Below, one piece after another: positions 39,796 through 48,946 of a stretch of 52,062 nt of DNA (positions are counted from its first letter, which is position 1; each line of letters begins with the position of its first letter). The translations under genes and the position numbers were made by a program. The DNA is from Bacillota bacterium. Its GTDB lineage: Bacteria > Bacillota > UBA4882 > UBA8346. The notes under the pieces were generated by a model. The model had not been told where the DNA came from. It searched no databases and was given only the letters and a program-made list of their open reading frames with translations. The stretch spans positions 1 to 52,062 of the forward strand of contig JAEXFN010000056.1 of the NCBI GenBank assembly GCA_023400055.1, read 5' to 3'.

Positions 39796-41970
39796 ATGTC
39801 GAACATACCAGCATACCAAGATGAGAACTTGAGTTTTGAGGAACGGGCCAAAGACTTGGTCGCCAAGATGACTTTGGAAGAGAAGGTCACCCAGATGGTA
39901 TTCACCGCGCCGGCCGTACCCAGGTTGGGAATTCCCTCCTACAACTGGTGGAATGAGGCGTTACACGGCGTGGCCAGAGCGGGGACGGCCACCGTTTTTC
40001 CCCAGGCTATCGGCATGGCGGCCAGCTTCGATGCGGACTTGCTCCAGCGGGTGGCGGATGTGATCGCCACTGAAGGCCGCGCCAAATATCATGAATTTCA
40101 GCGCCAAGGCGATCACGGCATTTATAAGGGACTGACATTTTGGTCGCCGAACGTCAATATATTCCGCGATCCCCGCTGGGGGCGTGGGCAGGAAACCTAC
40201 GGCGAAGACCCGTATTTGACCGGAAGACTGGGAGTGGCCTTCATTGAGGGCCTGCAGGGGGATGATCCCAAATATCTGAAGTCGGCCGCGTGCGCCAAGC
40301 ATTTTGCGGTACATAGCGGACCCGAAAGTGAGCGCCACCGTTTCAACGCGGCGGTATCCGCCAAAGATCTCCGTGAGACCTACCTCCCGGCCTTTAAGGA
40401 ATGCGTCAAGGAAGCCGGGGTCGAGGCGGTCATGGGCGCCTATAACCGGACCAATGGCGAACCCTGTTGCGGCAGCGCGACGCTGCTGAAAAAGATATTG
40501 CGCGAGGAATGGGGCTTTTCGGGCCACGTCACCTCGGACTGCTGGGCCATTAAGGATTTTCACGAAAACCACCATGTCACCAGCACTGCCCCGGAGTCGG
40601 TGGCGCTGGCGGTCAACAACGGGTGCGATTTGAATTGCGGCAACATGTATCTGAACCTGCTCATCGCCCATCAGGAGGGATTGGTGAGCGAAGCGGTCAT
40701 TGACCGGGCGGTCATCCGGCTGATGGTGACCCGGATGAAGCTGGGCATGTTCGATGATCCGCGCCACGTCCCTTACACCGGCATCCCCTATGCCGAGAAC
40801 GATTGCCGCGAGCACCGGGAACTGGCGCTGGAAGTAGCCAAAAAATCGCTGGTGCTGTTGAAAAACTCCGCCAACCTCTTGCCATTGGATAAATCCAAAC
40901 TCGGTTCGATCGCGGTGATCGGTCCCAATGCCGACAGCCGGGAGGCTTTAATCGGCAATTACTACGGGACCGCCTCCGAATATGTGACGGTTCTCGAGGG
41001 CATCATCCGGGCCGTTCCCGATACCGTCCGGATCAATTACGCCCAGGGCTGTCATTTGTACCGCGACCGGGTCCAGGGGCTGGGCGAGCCCAAAGACCGC
41101 TTCGCCGAAGCCGTCGCCGCGGCCCAAATGAGCGATCTCTCCGTAATTTGCCTGGGCCTGGACGCCAGCATCGAAGGGGAGGAAGGTGACACTAGCAACG
41201 AATATGCCAGTGGCGATAAAAACCATCTGAATCTGCCCGGCCTGCAACAGGAATTGCTGGAGGCTGTTTATAAGGTGGGGAAACCGGTGATTCTGGTGCT
41301 GTTGTCCGGCAGTGCCCTGGCGGTGAATTGGGCCGACGAAAAGATTCCCGCCATTGTCCAGGCGTGGTATCCGGGCGCCCAGGGCGGCCGGGCGGTCGCC
41401 GCCTTGCTGTTTGGCGAATACAGTCCGGCGGCCCGCTTGCCGGTGACATTTTATCGGACCACCGAGGAACTGCCCGATTTCCACGATTATGCGATGCACA
41501 ACCGGACCTACCGTTATATGAAAAATGAACCGCTTTATCCTTTCGGCTACGGTTTGAGTTACACCCGGTTTGAATACCGCGATCTCCAGCTAAATCAGAC
41601 GCAAATGAACTGCGGCCAGAATCTCTCCTGCAGCGTAAAAGTCAGGAATGTTGGCGACTTCGCCTCCGAAGAAGTGGTGCAATTGTACTTGAAAGATGTC
41701 GAAGCCAGTGTGGAGGTTCCCAGGTGGCAATTGCGAGGCTTCCGCACAATCCGGCTCGATCCCGGCGCAGAGCGGGAAGTCCGCTTCCTCCTGACGCCGC
41801 GGATGATGGCCTTGATCGACGAGGAGGGGCGGTGCTTGTTGGAACCGGGCCGCTTCGAGATTTACATCGGCGGGAGTCAGCCCGACTCCAGGAGTCAACA
41901 GCTCACCGGGGCCAAACCGTTGCAGGGAACCTTTGAGGTCACGGGCGCGGTCACCGAACTTGAATATTAG
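39796..41970 (+). CDS. Glycoside hydrolase family 3 (beta-xylosidase/beta-glucosidase type)
   Basis: The 724-aa enzyme has the GH3 N-terminal barrel (WWNEALHGVAR, NVNIFRDPRWGRGQETYGEDP, KHFAVHSGPE), the nucleophile motif VTSDCW (Asp248), the alpha/beta sandwich domain (SVICLGLDASIEGEEGD, with the likely acid/base) and a C-terminal fibronectin III-like domain. The NIFRDPRWGRGQETYGEDP pattern is common in xylan 1,4-beta-xylosidases. There is no signal peptide, so it acts in the cytoplasm on imported oligosaccharides. The ATG at 39796 follows GGAGG; an upstream frame extension is unsupported. Confidence 0.93.
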   Translation: MSNIPAYQDENLSFEERAKDLVAKMTLEEKVTQMVFTAPAVPRLGIPSYNWWNEALHGVARAGTATVFPQAIGMAASFDADLLQRVADVIATEGRAKYHEFQRQGDHGIYKGLTFWSPNVNIFRDPRWGRGQETYGEDPYLTGRLGVAFIEGLQGDDPKYLKSAACAKHFAVHSGPESERHRFNAAVSAKDLRETYLPAFKECVKEAGVEAVMGAYNRTNGEPCCGSATLLKKILREEWGFSGHVTSDCWAIKDFHENHHVTSTAPESVALAVNNGCDLNCGNMYLNLLIAHQEGLVSEAVIDRAVIRLMVTRMKLGMFDDPRHVPYTGIPYAENDCREHRELALEVAKKSLVLLKNSANLLPLDKSKLGSIAVIGPNADSREALIGNYYGTASEYVTVLEGIIRAVPDTVRINYAQGCHLYRDRVQGLGEPKDRFAEAVAAAQMSDLSVICLGLDASIEGEEGDTSNEYASGDKNHLNLPGLQQELLEAVYKVGKPVILVLLSGSALAVNWADEKIPAIVQAWYPGAQGGRAVAALLFGEYSPAARLPVTFYRTTEELPDFHDYAMHNRTYRYMKNEPLYPFGYGLSYTRFEYRDLQLNQTQMNCGQNLSCSVKVRNVGDFASEEVVQLYLKDVEASVEVPRWQLRGFRTIRLDPGAEREVRFLLTPRMMALIDEEGRCLLEPGRFEIYIGGSQPDSRSQQLTGAKPLQGTFEVTGAVTELEY

Positions 41971-42150
41971 CAGCTGTGAAAAGTAATGGGTTAAACTCCG
42001 GCCAATGCCCGGAGGCACTCACTACTTCTCTGCGATAAAGCTTTGACGAGTTTTGGGTCAAGACAGCATTTTAAAGGGGGTGAAAATGGGACTCATTTCA
42101 GCTTAGGCTTTGAAGATATTAGACTAAAAACGAAAGGGAGGAAATTAAAC

Positions 42151-43422
42151 GTGAACAAAACCAGATTGTTTCTTGTCGTCGCTGTGGTCGCCCTCGTAAT
42201 CGCGATGCTCGTTCCGGTTTATGCCGCTCCTCAAGTGACGTTGACGGTTTGGGGGGTTAACGGCCCCACCGAAACCCAGAATCCTCAAGCGGCTTACTTC
42301 GTTGCTTTGGTCAAAGGCTTCCAAGCCAAATACCCCGATATCAAGCTGGATTGGGTCGCTTTCGGAACCCAGGGTTCGCCGCTGAACGATAAATTAAAGG
42401 TTTCCCTGCCGGTCAATCAAGGCCCGGATATTTTCCAGTCCTGGGGCGGCAACTTCCTGGGCCAATTCGCCGCGGCCGGCAAGTTGCTCGATCTGACCAA
42501 AGATCTGACCAAGGTGCCGACCAGCCCCGCCGCCAAAGCCGCCATGAGTTACCGGGGCAAGCTATATGGGGTTGCGCCTTTCTTCGCCGTGGCCGGCCTG
42601 TTTGTCAATGAAGGCAAATTTAAGGAATTGGGCCTGACGGTCCCGACCAGCTTCGATGAACTGGAAAAAGTGGCCGACGCCTTGAAAGCCAAAGGCATTC
42701 AGCCGTTTGCGGTCGGCGCCAAAGATCAATGGCCGGTCCTCGCTACTTATATGTATCTGGTCAACCGCTATGGCGGCAACATATTCCCGCAAGCGGTGAA
42801 CCGGAAGGTCCGTTTTGACTCCGACGCCTTCGTGAAGGCCGGTCAAAAATATCAGGAATGGGCCAAAAAGGGTTATTTTGGTGACAAACCGTTATCCGAG
42901 GGTTATGGCGATGCTCAACTGCTGATGAGTACCGGCAAGGCCGTCATGCAAATTTCCGGTTCCTGGCTGTGCGGACTTTATTCCGACAAGAAACAGACCG
43001 ATCAGACCATCGGTTGCTATGCAGTACCGGTTCTCAAGGGCGGCAAAGGCACGGTCGGCGATGTCATGGGAATGACCGACATCGGGTTTGCAGCCACCAA
43101 ACTGGCGGAAAAGAAACGCGACGCCGTTGTGAAATTCATGAAATATGCCATGAGCGTCGAAGCGTGCGAAGCCGAGACCGGACGGGTTTGTTCCGTCCCG
43201 GGCGTCAAAGCGCCGACCCGCTTGACCGGCATGGCCTCCACCAATATTCTCGCCAAAGCCAAGACTATGCAATTCTGGTGGGATCAGGACCTTCCCGCTA
43301 CAATCTCCACGCCGGTCAATACCACCATTCAAACCTTCTTCCTGTCGGATACCGATGTGAAGAAGTCGCTGACCAAATTCGAAGAATTGGTGGAAGAGAA
43401 CATCGGGCCGATCAAGAAGTAA
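42151..43422 (+). CDS. Sugar ABC transporter substrate-binding protein (family 1) B
   Basis: The 423-aa protein starts at GTG 42151 behind GGGAGG and has a classical signal peptide (basic MNKTR, a hydrophobic core, cleavage near VYAAPQ) without a lipobox. The mature part is a family 1 carbohydrate-binding protein (LTVWGVNGPTETQNP, FQAKYPDIKLDWVAFG, MQISGSWLCGL). It should deliver oligosaccharides to the two permeases that follow. A strong hairpin terminator downstream probably keeps its level above theirs. Confidence 0.92.
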   Translation: MNKTRLFLVVAVVALVIAMLVPVYAAPQVTLTVWGVNGPTETQNPQAAYFVALVKGFQAKYPDIKLDWVAFGTQGSPLNDKLKVSLPVNQGPDIFQSWGGNFLGQFAAAGKLLDLTKDLTKVPTSPAAKAAMSYRGKLYGVAPFFAVAGLFVNEGKFKELGLTVPTSFDELEKVADALKAKGIQPFAVGAKDQWPVLATYMYLVNRYGGNIFPQAVNRKVRFDSDAFVKAGQKYQEWAKKGYFGDKPLSEGYGDAQLLMSTGKAVMQISGSWLCGLYSDKKQTDQTIGCYAVPVLKGGKGTVGDVMGMTDIGFAATKLAEKKRDAVVKFMKYAMSVEACEAETGRVCSVPGVKAPTRLTGMASTNILAKAKTMQFWWDQDLPATISTPVNTTIQTFFLSDTDVKKSLTKFEELVEENIGPIKK

Positions 43423-43477
43423 CGCGGGCGGCCGCTTTTAGCCAATCCGCAACAATCTTAAGTAAGTATTGGCAAGT

Positions 43478-43528
43478 ATACCGGAGAGAAGGCTGGTTTG
43501 CTTCTCTCCGGTATCCATTCGTTTTTTG
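43478..43528 (+). terminator. Strong hairpin with T run after binding protein B
   Basis: ATACCGGAGAGAAG (43478-43491) pairs perfectly with CTTCTCTCCGGTAT (43501-43514), followed by CCATTCGTTTTTTG. It is a 14-bp intrinsic terminator inside the transporter operon, consistent with partial termination that favours the binding protein. Confidence 0.85.
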
Positions 43529-43686
43529 ATAGGATGGCAATGAATCCATGAAACGTAGCGCAATCCAGTAACGATAGGGTCCATGATGGTTTATTACGGC
43601 TGACGTTTTCGAACGGATATCTCAGGATGATTGCAATTGATTGGCATAATACTCATAATAACATGGAAAATCGGGGTGGGATTTTG

Positions 43687-44598
43687 ATGGCGACTACCCA
43701 AAACGTTTCAAGACGGAAACCCTTTGACTGGTCGCAATTGGCGTTTAAAACGGTGTGCCTGTTGCCGGCATTTTTGATGTTGGGTATTTTTATGATTTAC
43801 CCGATCTTTGAGACTTTCCGGATTTCGCTGATGCGCGCCAGCGGTCTCGGTGAAGAAATATATGTAGGATTTTATAACTATATCAAGTTGTTTTCCAATG
43901 AAGAGTTTCTCGCGGGCTTACTCCACGTCTTTCAATGGGCTTTTTGGAGCGTGGTCCTGCAGATTCCGCTGGCCTTTTTTATCGCATTCGCCTGTACCAA
44001 TTATAAAACGCGGGTTATTAAAGGGTTGCGCAGCGTCTACTATTTGAGCAATGTTTTACCGTCGGCGATCACGGCGATGCTGGGACTCTTTATATTTCAG
44101 CCGAATTCCGGCGTCATTGTGACTTTGGCGAGAACGCTGGGGTGGAAGTGGCTGGAACGCATCGATTTTCTCGGCAATCCCCAATTGGCCTTCTGGTCCC
44201 TTTTCGCCCTGGCTACGTGGGCATATATCGGCTTTGGCATTATTTATTTCATGGCCAATATCGAGCAGATCCCGGCCGAACTCCGGGAAGCGGCGGTGAT
44301 CGACGGCGCCAACAAGTGGCAGTATGCCCGCTACATCGTACTGCCGCAAATATCCTACGCGCTTCGCATTCAAGCGATCCTCTGCACGGTCGGCAGCCTG
44401 AAATTGTTTGATCTGCCGTGGATGGTTACCTCGGGAGGACCCGGCAACTACACGGTGACCTTGGGTATTACTTTATATCGAGAAGGATTTCTCAATTGGC
44501 AGTATGGCAAGGCGGCGGCGATCGGCGTCGTAATCTTTTTACTCTCCCTCGTCTTTACGATCACCCAGTTCACTCTGCAACGGGAAAATCAGAATTAA
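43687..44598 (+). CDS. Carbohydrate ABC permease C (MalF type)
   Basis: The 303-aa permease has six membrane segments and the EAA loop ELREAAVIDGANKWQYARYIVLPQI. The ATG at 43687 is preceded by GGGGTGGGA and starts a typical basic N-terminus; the frame is open from 43627 without a better site. With the permease at 44851 and binding protein B it forms a CUT1-type importer. No ATPase is encoded nearby. Confidence 0.9.
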   Translation: MATTQNVSRRKPFDWSQLAFKTVCLLPAFLMLGIFMIYPIFETFRISLMRASGLGEEIYVGFYNYIKLFSNEEFLAGLLHVFQWAFWSVVLQIPLAFFIAFACTNYKTRVIKGLRSVYYLSNVLPSAITAMLGLFIFQPNSGVIVTLARTLGWKWLERIDFLGNPQLAFWSLFALATWAYIGFGIIYFMANIEQIPAELREAAVIDGANKWQYARYIVLPQISYALRIQAILCTVGSLKLFDLPWMVTSGGPGNYTVTLGITLYREGFLNWQYGKAAAIGVVIFLLSLVFTITQFTLQRENQN

Positions 44599-44627
44599 TC
44601 AGAATTAAAAAGTTAGTTCGATGATGT

Positions 44628-44815
44628 CGATTCAGGAAGTTGATTCAGGTTCGTGGTTGTTGAAGTTGATTCAGGAAGCTCATTCAGGTTTGTTGTTGAT
44701 GTTAATTCAGGGGGCTGGTTCAGGTTTGTGGTAAAACCTTCAACCACTAACTACCAACTACCAACCACAACTACGAACCACCAACTACGAACTACCAACT
44801 ACCAACCGCGAACGG
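44628..44815. repeat. ATTCAGG repeats and CA-rich tract between permease genes
   Basis: TTCAGG occurs at 44631, 44644, 44670, 44683, 44706 and 44719, i.e. in pairs 13 bp apart. A GT-rich stretch is then followed by an AC-rich stretch of repeated ACTACCAAC units (about 44745-44805). The two halves are partly complementary. The following permease frame is open through the tract, but the translation start lies after it. Confidence 0.7.
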
Positions 44816-44850
44816 CGAAGGATGAGCGACGAGTTAAGGGGGAACAGTTG

Positions 44851-45741
44851 ATGAAGATGGGGCAAGATGGAACAGCGCTCGAACAACAGATGCTTCAAGA
44901 GCCTAAACAGAGGGGTTTTGGCGTATCATCGCTTCTAATCCATTTGATATTGCTGATTTTGGCGGCTTTGGTCATTATACCGCTGATTTTGCCGCTTTTA
45001 TTCGTTTTCAAGACGCCGCTGCAGTTCGCTTATCATCCCTGGAATCTGCCCACCGAATTTCATTGGGAGAACTTCCAGACAGCCTGGGAAACGGTACAGA
45101 TCGGTCAAGGAATGTTCAACACTTTCATTGTCTGTCTCGGGGCCATTCTGGCGACGGTTCCGCCCGCGGCCATGGCCGGTTATATTTTTTCCCGTTATCG
45201 GACCAAGGTTACCAACGTCCTTTTCTATGGGATCATGGCCGGCTTCTTTGTACCGGCGCAAATGGTGTTGATTCCTCTTTATAAACTGGATCTGCAATTG
45301 AATCTGGTGAATACCTTGCCGGGATTGTTTTTGGCCATTGCCACGTTCGGGATCCCGTTCTGGACGATGATCTACCGTTCGTTCTTTAGTACGCTCCCGG
45401 TGGACTTGATGGAGGCGGCCAAGATAGACGGAGCGGGGCACTGGGTAATCTTTCTCCGAGTCATGCTGCCGCTAACCAAGTCCGCCACGGTGTTGGCGGT
45501 GCTGCTTACCTTCATGGGCGCTTGGAGCGATTTCATGCTTTCGCTCATTTTAATCAATTCGCAGGATCTCTTCACCTTACAGTTGCGCGTATCGAAGTTC
45601 ATGGGCCAGCTCGGCGCGAATTTCTTCCCGCAGTACGCCGCCGGGGTGATTATTTCGGCCGCGCCGACCATTATCTTATATATTATCTTCCGTAAAAAGA
45701 TTATCGAAGGGACTACGCTGGCGGGAGCCTTGAAAGGCTGA
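44851..45741 (+). CDS. Carbohydrate ABC permease D (MalG type)
   Basis: The 296-aa permease has six membrane segments and the EAA loop DLMEAAKIDGAGHWVIFLRVMLPLTKSA. The ATG at 44851 follows AGGGGG at 8 bp; the open frame back to 44653 runs through a simple-sequence tract and is not expected to be translated. It ends 3 bp before the GH43 gene. Confidence 0.9.
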   Translation: MKMGQDGTALEQQMLQEPKQRGFGVSSLLIHLILLILAALVIIPLILPLLFVFKTPLQFAYHPWNLPTEFHWENFQTAWETVQIGQGMFNTFIVCLGAILATVPPAAMAGYIFSRYRTKVTNVLFYGIMAGFFVPAQMVLIPLYKLDLQLNLVNTLPGLFLAIATFGIPFWTMIYRSFFSTLPVDLMEAAKIDGAGHWVIFLRVMLPLTKSATVLAVLLTFMGAWSDFMLSLILINSQDLFTLQLRVSKFMGQLGANFFPQYAAGVIISAAPTIILYIIFRKKIIEGTTLAGALKG

Positions 45742-45744
45742 CGG

Positions 45745-47313
45745 ATGATAAATGAGCGCCGCAATGTTCTGTTTAAAAATCCGATTCTGCCCGGCTTTTA
45801 TCCCGATCCCTCGATTTGCCGGGTGGCCGACGATTATTATCTGGTGACTTCGTCCTTTGCTTATTTTCCGGGGATTCCGCTCTTTCACAGCCGGGATCTG
45901 GTGCATTGGGAACAGATCGGCCACGTCCTGGACCGCCCGTCCCAGCTCGATCTGGATGGCGTCGGCCATTCGGAAGGGATCTTCGCCCCGACCATCCGCC
46001 ACCATCGCGGGATTTTTTATCTGGTCACCACCAATGTTTCGAAAGGCGGCAATTTTATCGTCACGGCCAAGGATCCGGGCGGACCATGGTCCGATCCCCA
46101 CTGGCTGCCGGAGGCCCCGGGGATCGATCCTTCCTTGTTTTTCGATGGTGACGGCCAGGCCTATTATATCGGCACGCGGCCGGCGCCCGAGGGCCCAAAA
46201 TACTTCGGCAATTGGGAGATTTGGCTGCAAACGCTGGATCTGGAAAAGATGGCGTTGACCGGGGCGAGCCATCCGCTCTGGCGGGGCGCTCTGCGCGAGG
46301 CGGTTTGGCCCGAGGGGCCGCATCTTTACAAGAACGGAGGCTGGTATTACCTGATGATCGCCGAGGGCGGCACCGACTATCATCACGCGGTGACCATCGC
46401 GCGGAGCCGCCGGATTACCGGCCCGTATGCCGGAAACCCCGGCAATCCGATTCTGACTCATCGCCATTTGGGGAGGGCTTATCCGATCGTCAATACCGGC
46501 CACGCCGACCTGGTCGAGACCCAAAACGGGGAATGGTGGATGGTGGCGCTGGCTTCCCGGCCTTATGGCGGGTACTATCGCAATCTGGGCCGGGAAACGT
46601 TTTTGGTCCCGGTACGCTGGGAGGATGAATGGCCCATCGTCAGTCCGGGCAGCGGCCGGATCGAATGGACCTATCCGGCCCCCGATCTGCCGGAGTTTCC
46701 AATCGTTCCGCCGGGCAACCGCGATCATTTTGACGACGACCAGCTCGATGGGGTCTGGAATATCATTCGAACGCCCCGGGAGCCTTTCTGGAGCCTGGCG
46801 GAGCGGCCGGGATACTTACGGCTGCGGACTCAACCCGAAAGGCTCAGTGAAACGACCAATCCCGCTTTCATCGGCCGGCGGCAACAGCATCCGAACTGTT
46901 CCGCGGCGACAGCGATGGAGTTTGCGCCGGACAGTGAAGCGGAAGCGGCGGGCTTGGCTTTGTTTCAAAACGATCGCTATCATTTTCGTTACGAATATGC
47001 CCGGCGCGATGGAGAGTTGGTGTTGCGGTTGGCGCAATGCGCCGCCGGAGTTGAAACGATCCTGGCGGAGCGGTCTTTGACGGCATCCCGCCTTTATTTG
47101 AAAATCCGCGCCGTGGGGCAGGAATATAGCTTTGATTATGGCGTGGCTGAGGATTGCAACGAGACGCTGATCGAAAAGGTCGACGGGCGGATCCTCAGCA
47201 CCGATGTAGCCGGCGGATTTGTCGGGACGTATATCGGCATGTTTACGAGCAGCAACGGCCAGAGCAGCCGCAATCATGCCGATTTCGACTGGTTTGAGTA
47301 TCGGAAGATTTGA
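45745..47313 (+). CDS. Glycoside hydrolase family 43 (beta-xylosidase/arabinofuranosidase)
   Basis: The 522-aa enzyme has the GH43 five-bladed propeller: NPILPGFYPDPSI (general base Asp21), GIDPSLFFDGDG (Asp128) and REAVWPEGPHLYK (general acid probably Glu190). A C-terminal concanavalin-like sandwich (about residues 325-520) is typical of xylosidase-type GH43 enzymes. No signal peptide, so it works in the cytoplasm with the GH3 enzyme on imported xylo- or arabinoxylo-oligosaccharides. It closes the LacI 2 operon. Confidence 0.93.
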   Translation: MINERRNVLFKNPILPGFYPDPSICRVADDYYLVTSSFAYFPGIPLFHSRDLVHWEQIGHVLDRPSQLDLDGVGHSEGIFAPTIRHHRGIFYLVTTNVSKGGNFIVTAKDPGGPWSDPHWLPEAPGIDPSLFFDGDGQAYYIGTRPAPEGPKYFGNWEIWLQTLDLEKMALTGASHPLWRGALREAVWPEGPHLYKNGGWYYLMIAEGGTDYHHAVTIARSRRITGPYAGNPGNPILTHRHLGRAYPIVNTGHADLVETQNGEWWMVALASRPYGGYYRNLGRETFLVPVRWEDEWPIVSPGSGRIEWTYPAPDLPEFPIVPPGNRDHFDDDQLDGVWNIIRTPREPFWSLAERPGYLRLRTQPERLSETTNPAFIGRRQQHPNCSAATAMEFAPDSEAEAAGLALFQNDRYHFRYEYARRDGELVLRLAQCAAGVETILAERSLTASRLYLKIRAVGQEYSFDYGVAEDCNETLIEKVDGRILSTDVAGGFVGTYIGMFTSSNGQSSRNHADFDWFEYRKI

Positions 47314-47471
47314 ATAGCCGCTTTAAAAAGTATGGGAAACGGATAGACAAGGTTTTAGCGGCTTTTATTTGCTTATAAAATAAAATGCTAAAAAACCTGA
47401 AAATAACTGGAATTAGGATTACAAAAATAAACTGCGACATAATTTGAGATTTCAATTCATGCGTTTCGATC

Positions 47472-47514
47472 AGCGGACAGCCATTGGCAAATGACTGTCC
47501 GCTGGTTTTTATTT
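47472..47514 (+). terminator. Terminator of the hemicellulose operon
   Basis: AGCGGACAG (47472-47480) pairs with CTGTCCGCT (47495-47503), with further pairing of CATT and AATG inside, then GGTTTTTATTT. It is a strong intrinsic terminator about 160 bp after the GH43 stop. Confidence 0.88.
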
Positions 47515-47596
47515 GAGCACTTCTTTCAAAGCTCTTTAGAAATGGCCTCAACTGCTTGTGCCACTCTGACCGGAATAAACCATGAACGGACGAGGA

Positions 47597-47977
47597 TCAG
47601 AGACTGGGAAGTCGCCCCAGAAGTTGCTCCTGTTTCCCCAAACCCCGGTCTTGCTTCAGGGAACCTGAAAATAGCCTCCCTAAACCTCGAGAAAGTAGGG
47701 ATAGTCTTTGGGGAAACTTGCCCAAAGCTTGGGACAGATCGCCCAACGTTTGGGAATGTTCTCCCAAGGCTTGGGCAACCTTGCCCACGGGTTGGGAATG
47801 CTTCCCCAAGCTTTGGGCATGCTTTCTCAACCCTTGAGCATGCTTTCTCAACCTTTGGGACAGCTTACCCAAGCCTTGGGACAGTTTGCCCAAAGGTCGG
47901 GCATGGTTTCCCAAGCCACGCTCTTTTATTAACAAAATACTCTTTTTCACCGCCTTAACTCGTTCACTTATCCCCAA
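47597..47977 (-). CDS. Possible heptad-repeat protein from array 4
   Basis: A complete 126-codon minus frame starts MGISERVKAVKKSILLIKER and continues as heptads of the form LGKLSQG, LRKHAQG, LGKHSQP, then ends LGRLPSL. The heptad matches the one encoded by array 1 at the amino acid level although the codons differ. Because the 21-bp unit is palindromic, a plus-strand frame gives similar heptads (LGMLSQP, LGQLTQA), so the coding strand is not certain. No ribosome binding site is obvious. Treat as a hypothesis. Confidence 0.25.
   Translation of the reverse strand: MGISERVKAVKKSILLIKERGLGNHARPLGKLSQGLGKLSQRLRKHAQGLRKHAQSLGKHSQPVGKVAQALGEHSQTLGDLSQALGKFPQRLSLLSRGLGRLFSGSLKQDRGLGKQEQLLGRLPSL
47674..47925. 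repeat. 21-bp array 4
   Basis: Ten clear 21-bp units run from 47695 to 47904, with degenerate ones on each side. Consensus GCTTNCCCAAGCCTTGGGMAT with a 13-bp palindrome, the same family as array 3 and the left part of array 2. The left border motif GAGAAAGTAGGGATAGTC matches GGGAAAGCAGGGATGGTC of array 2. Nothing else is evident in the 47515-48085 gap. Confidence 0.88.
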
Positions 47978-48091
47978 AACAACGACACCGGCTTTATGCC
48001 GGAAGCCAAGGATTGCAAAGTGAGCGGGCGGCGTTAAGAAATCCTCCCTAAATCTATTTTTGAAACCTGATGAAAAGATTGCTTAAAAGAA

Positions 48092-48118
48092 GAACCCGGG
48101 ATGAGCGGGTTCGTTTTT
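48092..48118. terminator. Terminator after the minus-strand membrane protein gene
   Basis: GAACCCG (48092-48098) pairs with CGGGTTC (48106-48112). A T run follows on the plus side and an A-rich stretch precedes, so it can work in both directions. It adjoins the stop codon of the minus gene. Confidence 0.7.
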
Positions 48119-48573
48119 TACTGATGGGCCTCGGGCAATTTCGATTCCCAGAATAAGAAGGTTAATGCCATGATAATTCCATAGGTCGAGGAAGCCACGA
48201 AATTGGTGAGTACAGTCGGAAAAGGCGTTATCGTAAAATGGGGGACTTTGAAAAAGAAAGCCAGCAGATAAACGGTGAACCAAATTCCGATTCCGAACAG
48301 CCAGCCTTTAAAGACGAAATTTTTTTCCGCAATGAACCGAACCAAATAAACGAATATGCCTCCGCCAAATGCCGCGAAGCCCCAGTGGATCAACAGGGCA
48401 AAGAAAGTTTCAAAAAAAGTCTTGGGTAAATATCCATAAATAAATACGGCCCCATAATCAATTAAGCGATAGCTGGCTATCTTCAATAGGTATAGGGGAA
48501 TATCAACCGCGGTACTGGCAATTCCGCCAATGGAGCCAGCTAAAAAACCCCGTGTAAATCTATCTTCCATCAT
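48118..48573 (-). CDS. Four-segment membrane protein of unknown function
   Basis: The 151-aa protein has four hydrophobic segments (about residues 8-30, 45-80, 88-108, 118-140) and a short polar C-terminus. The first contains the glycine-rich FLAGSIGGIASTAVD. It resembles YqhR-like or other small uncharacterised Firmicutes membrane proteins only in layout, and I do not assign a family. AGGGTG lies 7 bp before the ATG at 48573. It is monocistronic, with its own terminator and divergent from rex. Confidence 0.75.
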   Translation of the reverse strand: MMEDRFTRGFLAGSIGGIASTAVDIPLYLLKIASYRLIDYGAVFIYGYLPKTFFETFFALLIHWGFAAFGGGIFVYLVRFIAEKNFVFKGWLFGIGIWFTVYLLAFFFKVPHFTITPFPTVLTNFVASSTYGIIMALTFLFWESKLPEAHQ

Positions 48574-48946
48574 TAATAAGCACCCTCAATTATTGTTCCC
48601 AAAAGGCAAATTCAAATGTAAGCGAATAAGAAAAGATCAGGGCCGGGAAGTTATATTTTTCCATATTCAATCTTCATTAGGATGAAATTGATTAGGGCTC
48701 ATGATATAATAACTGTAAAATTAAGGAATTGAGCGCCGGCCGGAACGCGGCCGCAGCGGAAAGTTTAAATCGGCGGCTCTCACGAAACTCGCGATTGGAA
48801 AGAGGAGATTGCCGCCACCGTGTAGAAAATAAAATTTGTTTAAACGCTTGGGCTAAATCTTGTCCCGGTCGTGGGACGGAGTTAATCAGGTTGGTTTCAT
48901 TTTTAAAAACAGCATGATGCTTATATATGTTGCAATAAGTTTTAAT

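Noticed and set aside
48729..48917. 62-codon plus ORF before rex as a gene
   Set aside because: No start signal or recognisable sequence; probably chance.
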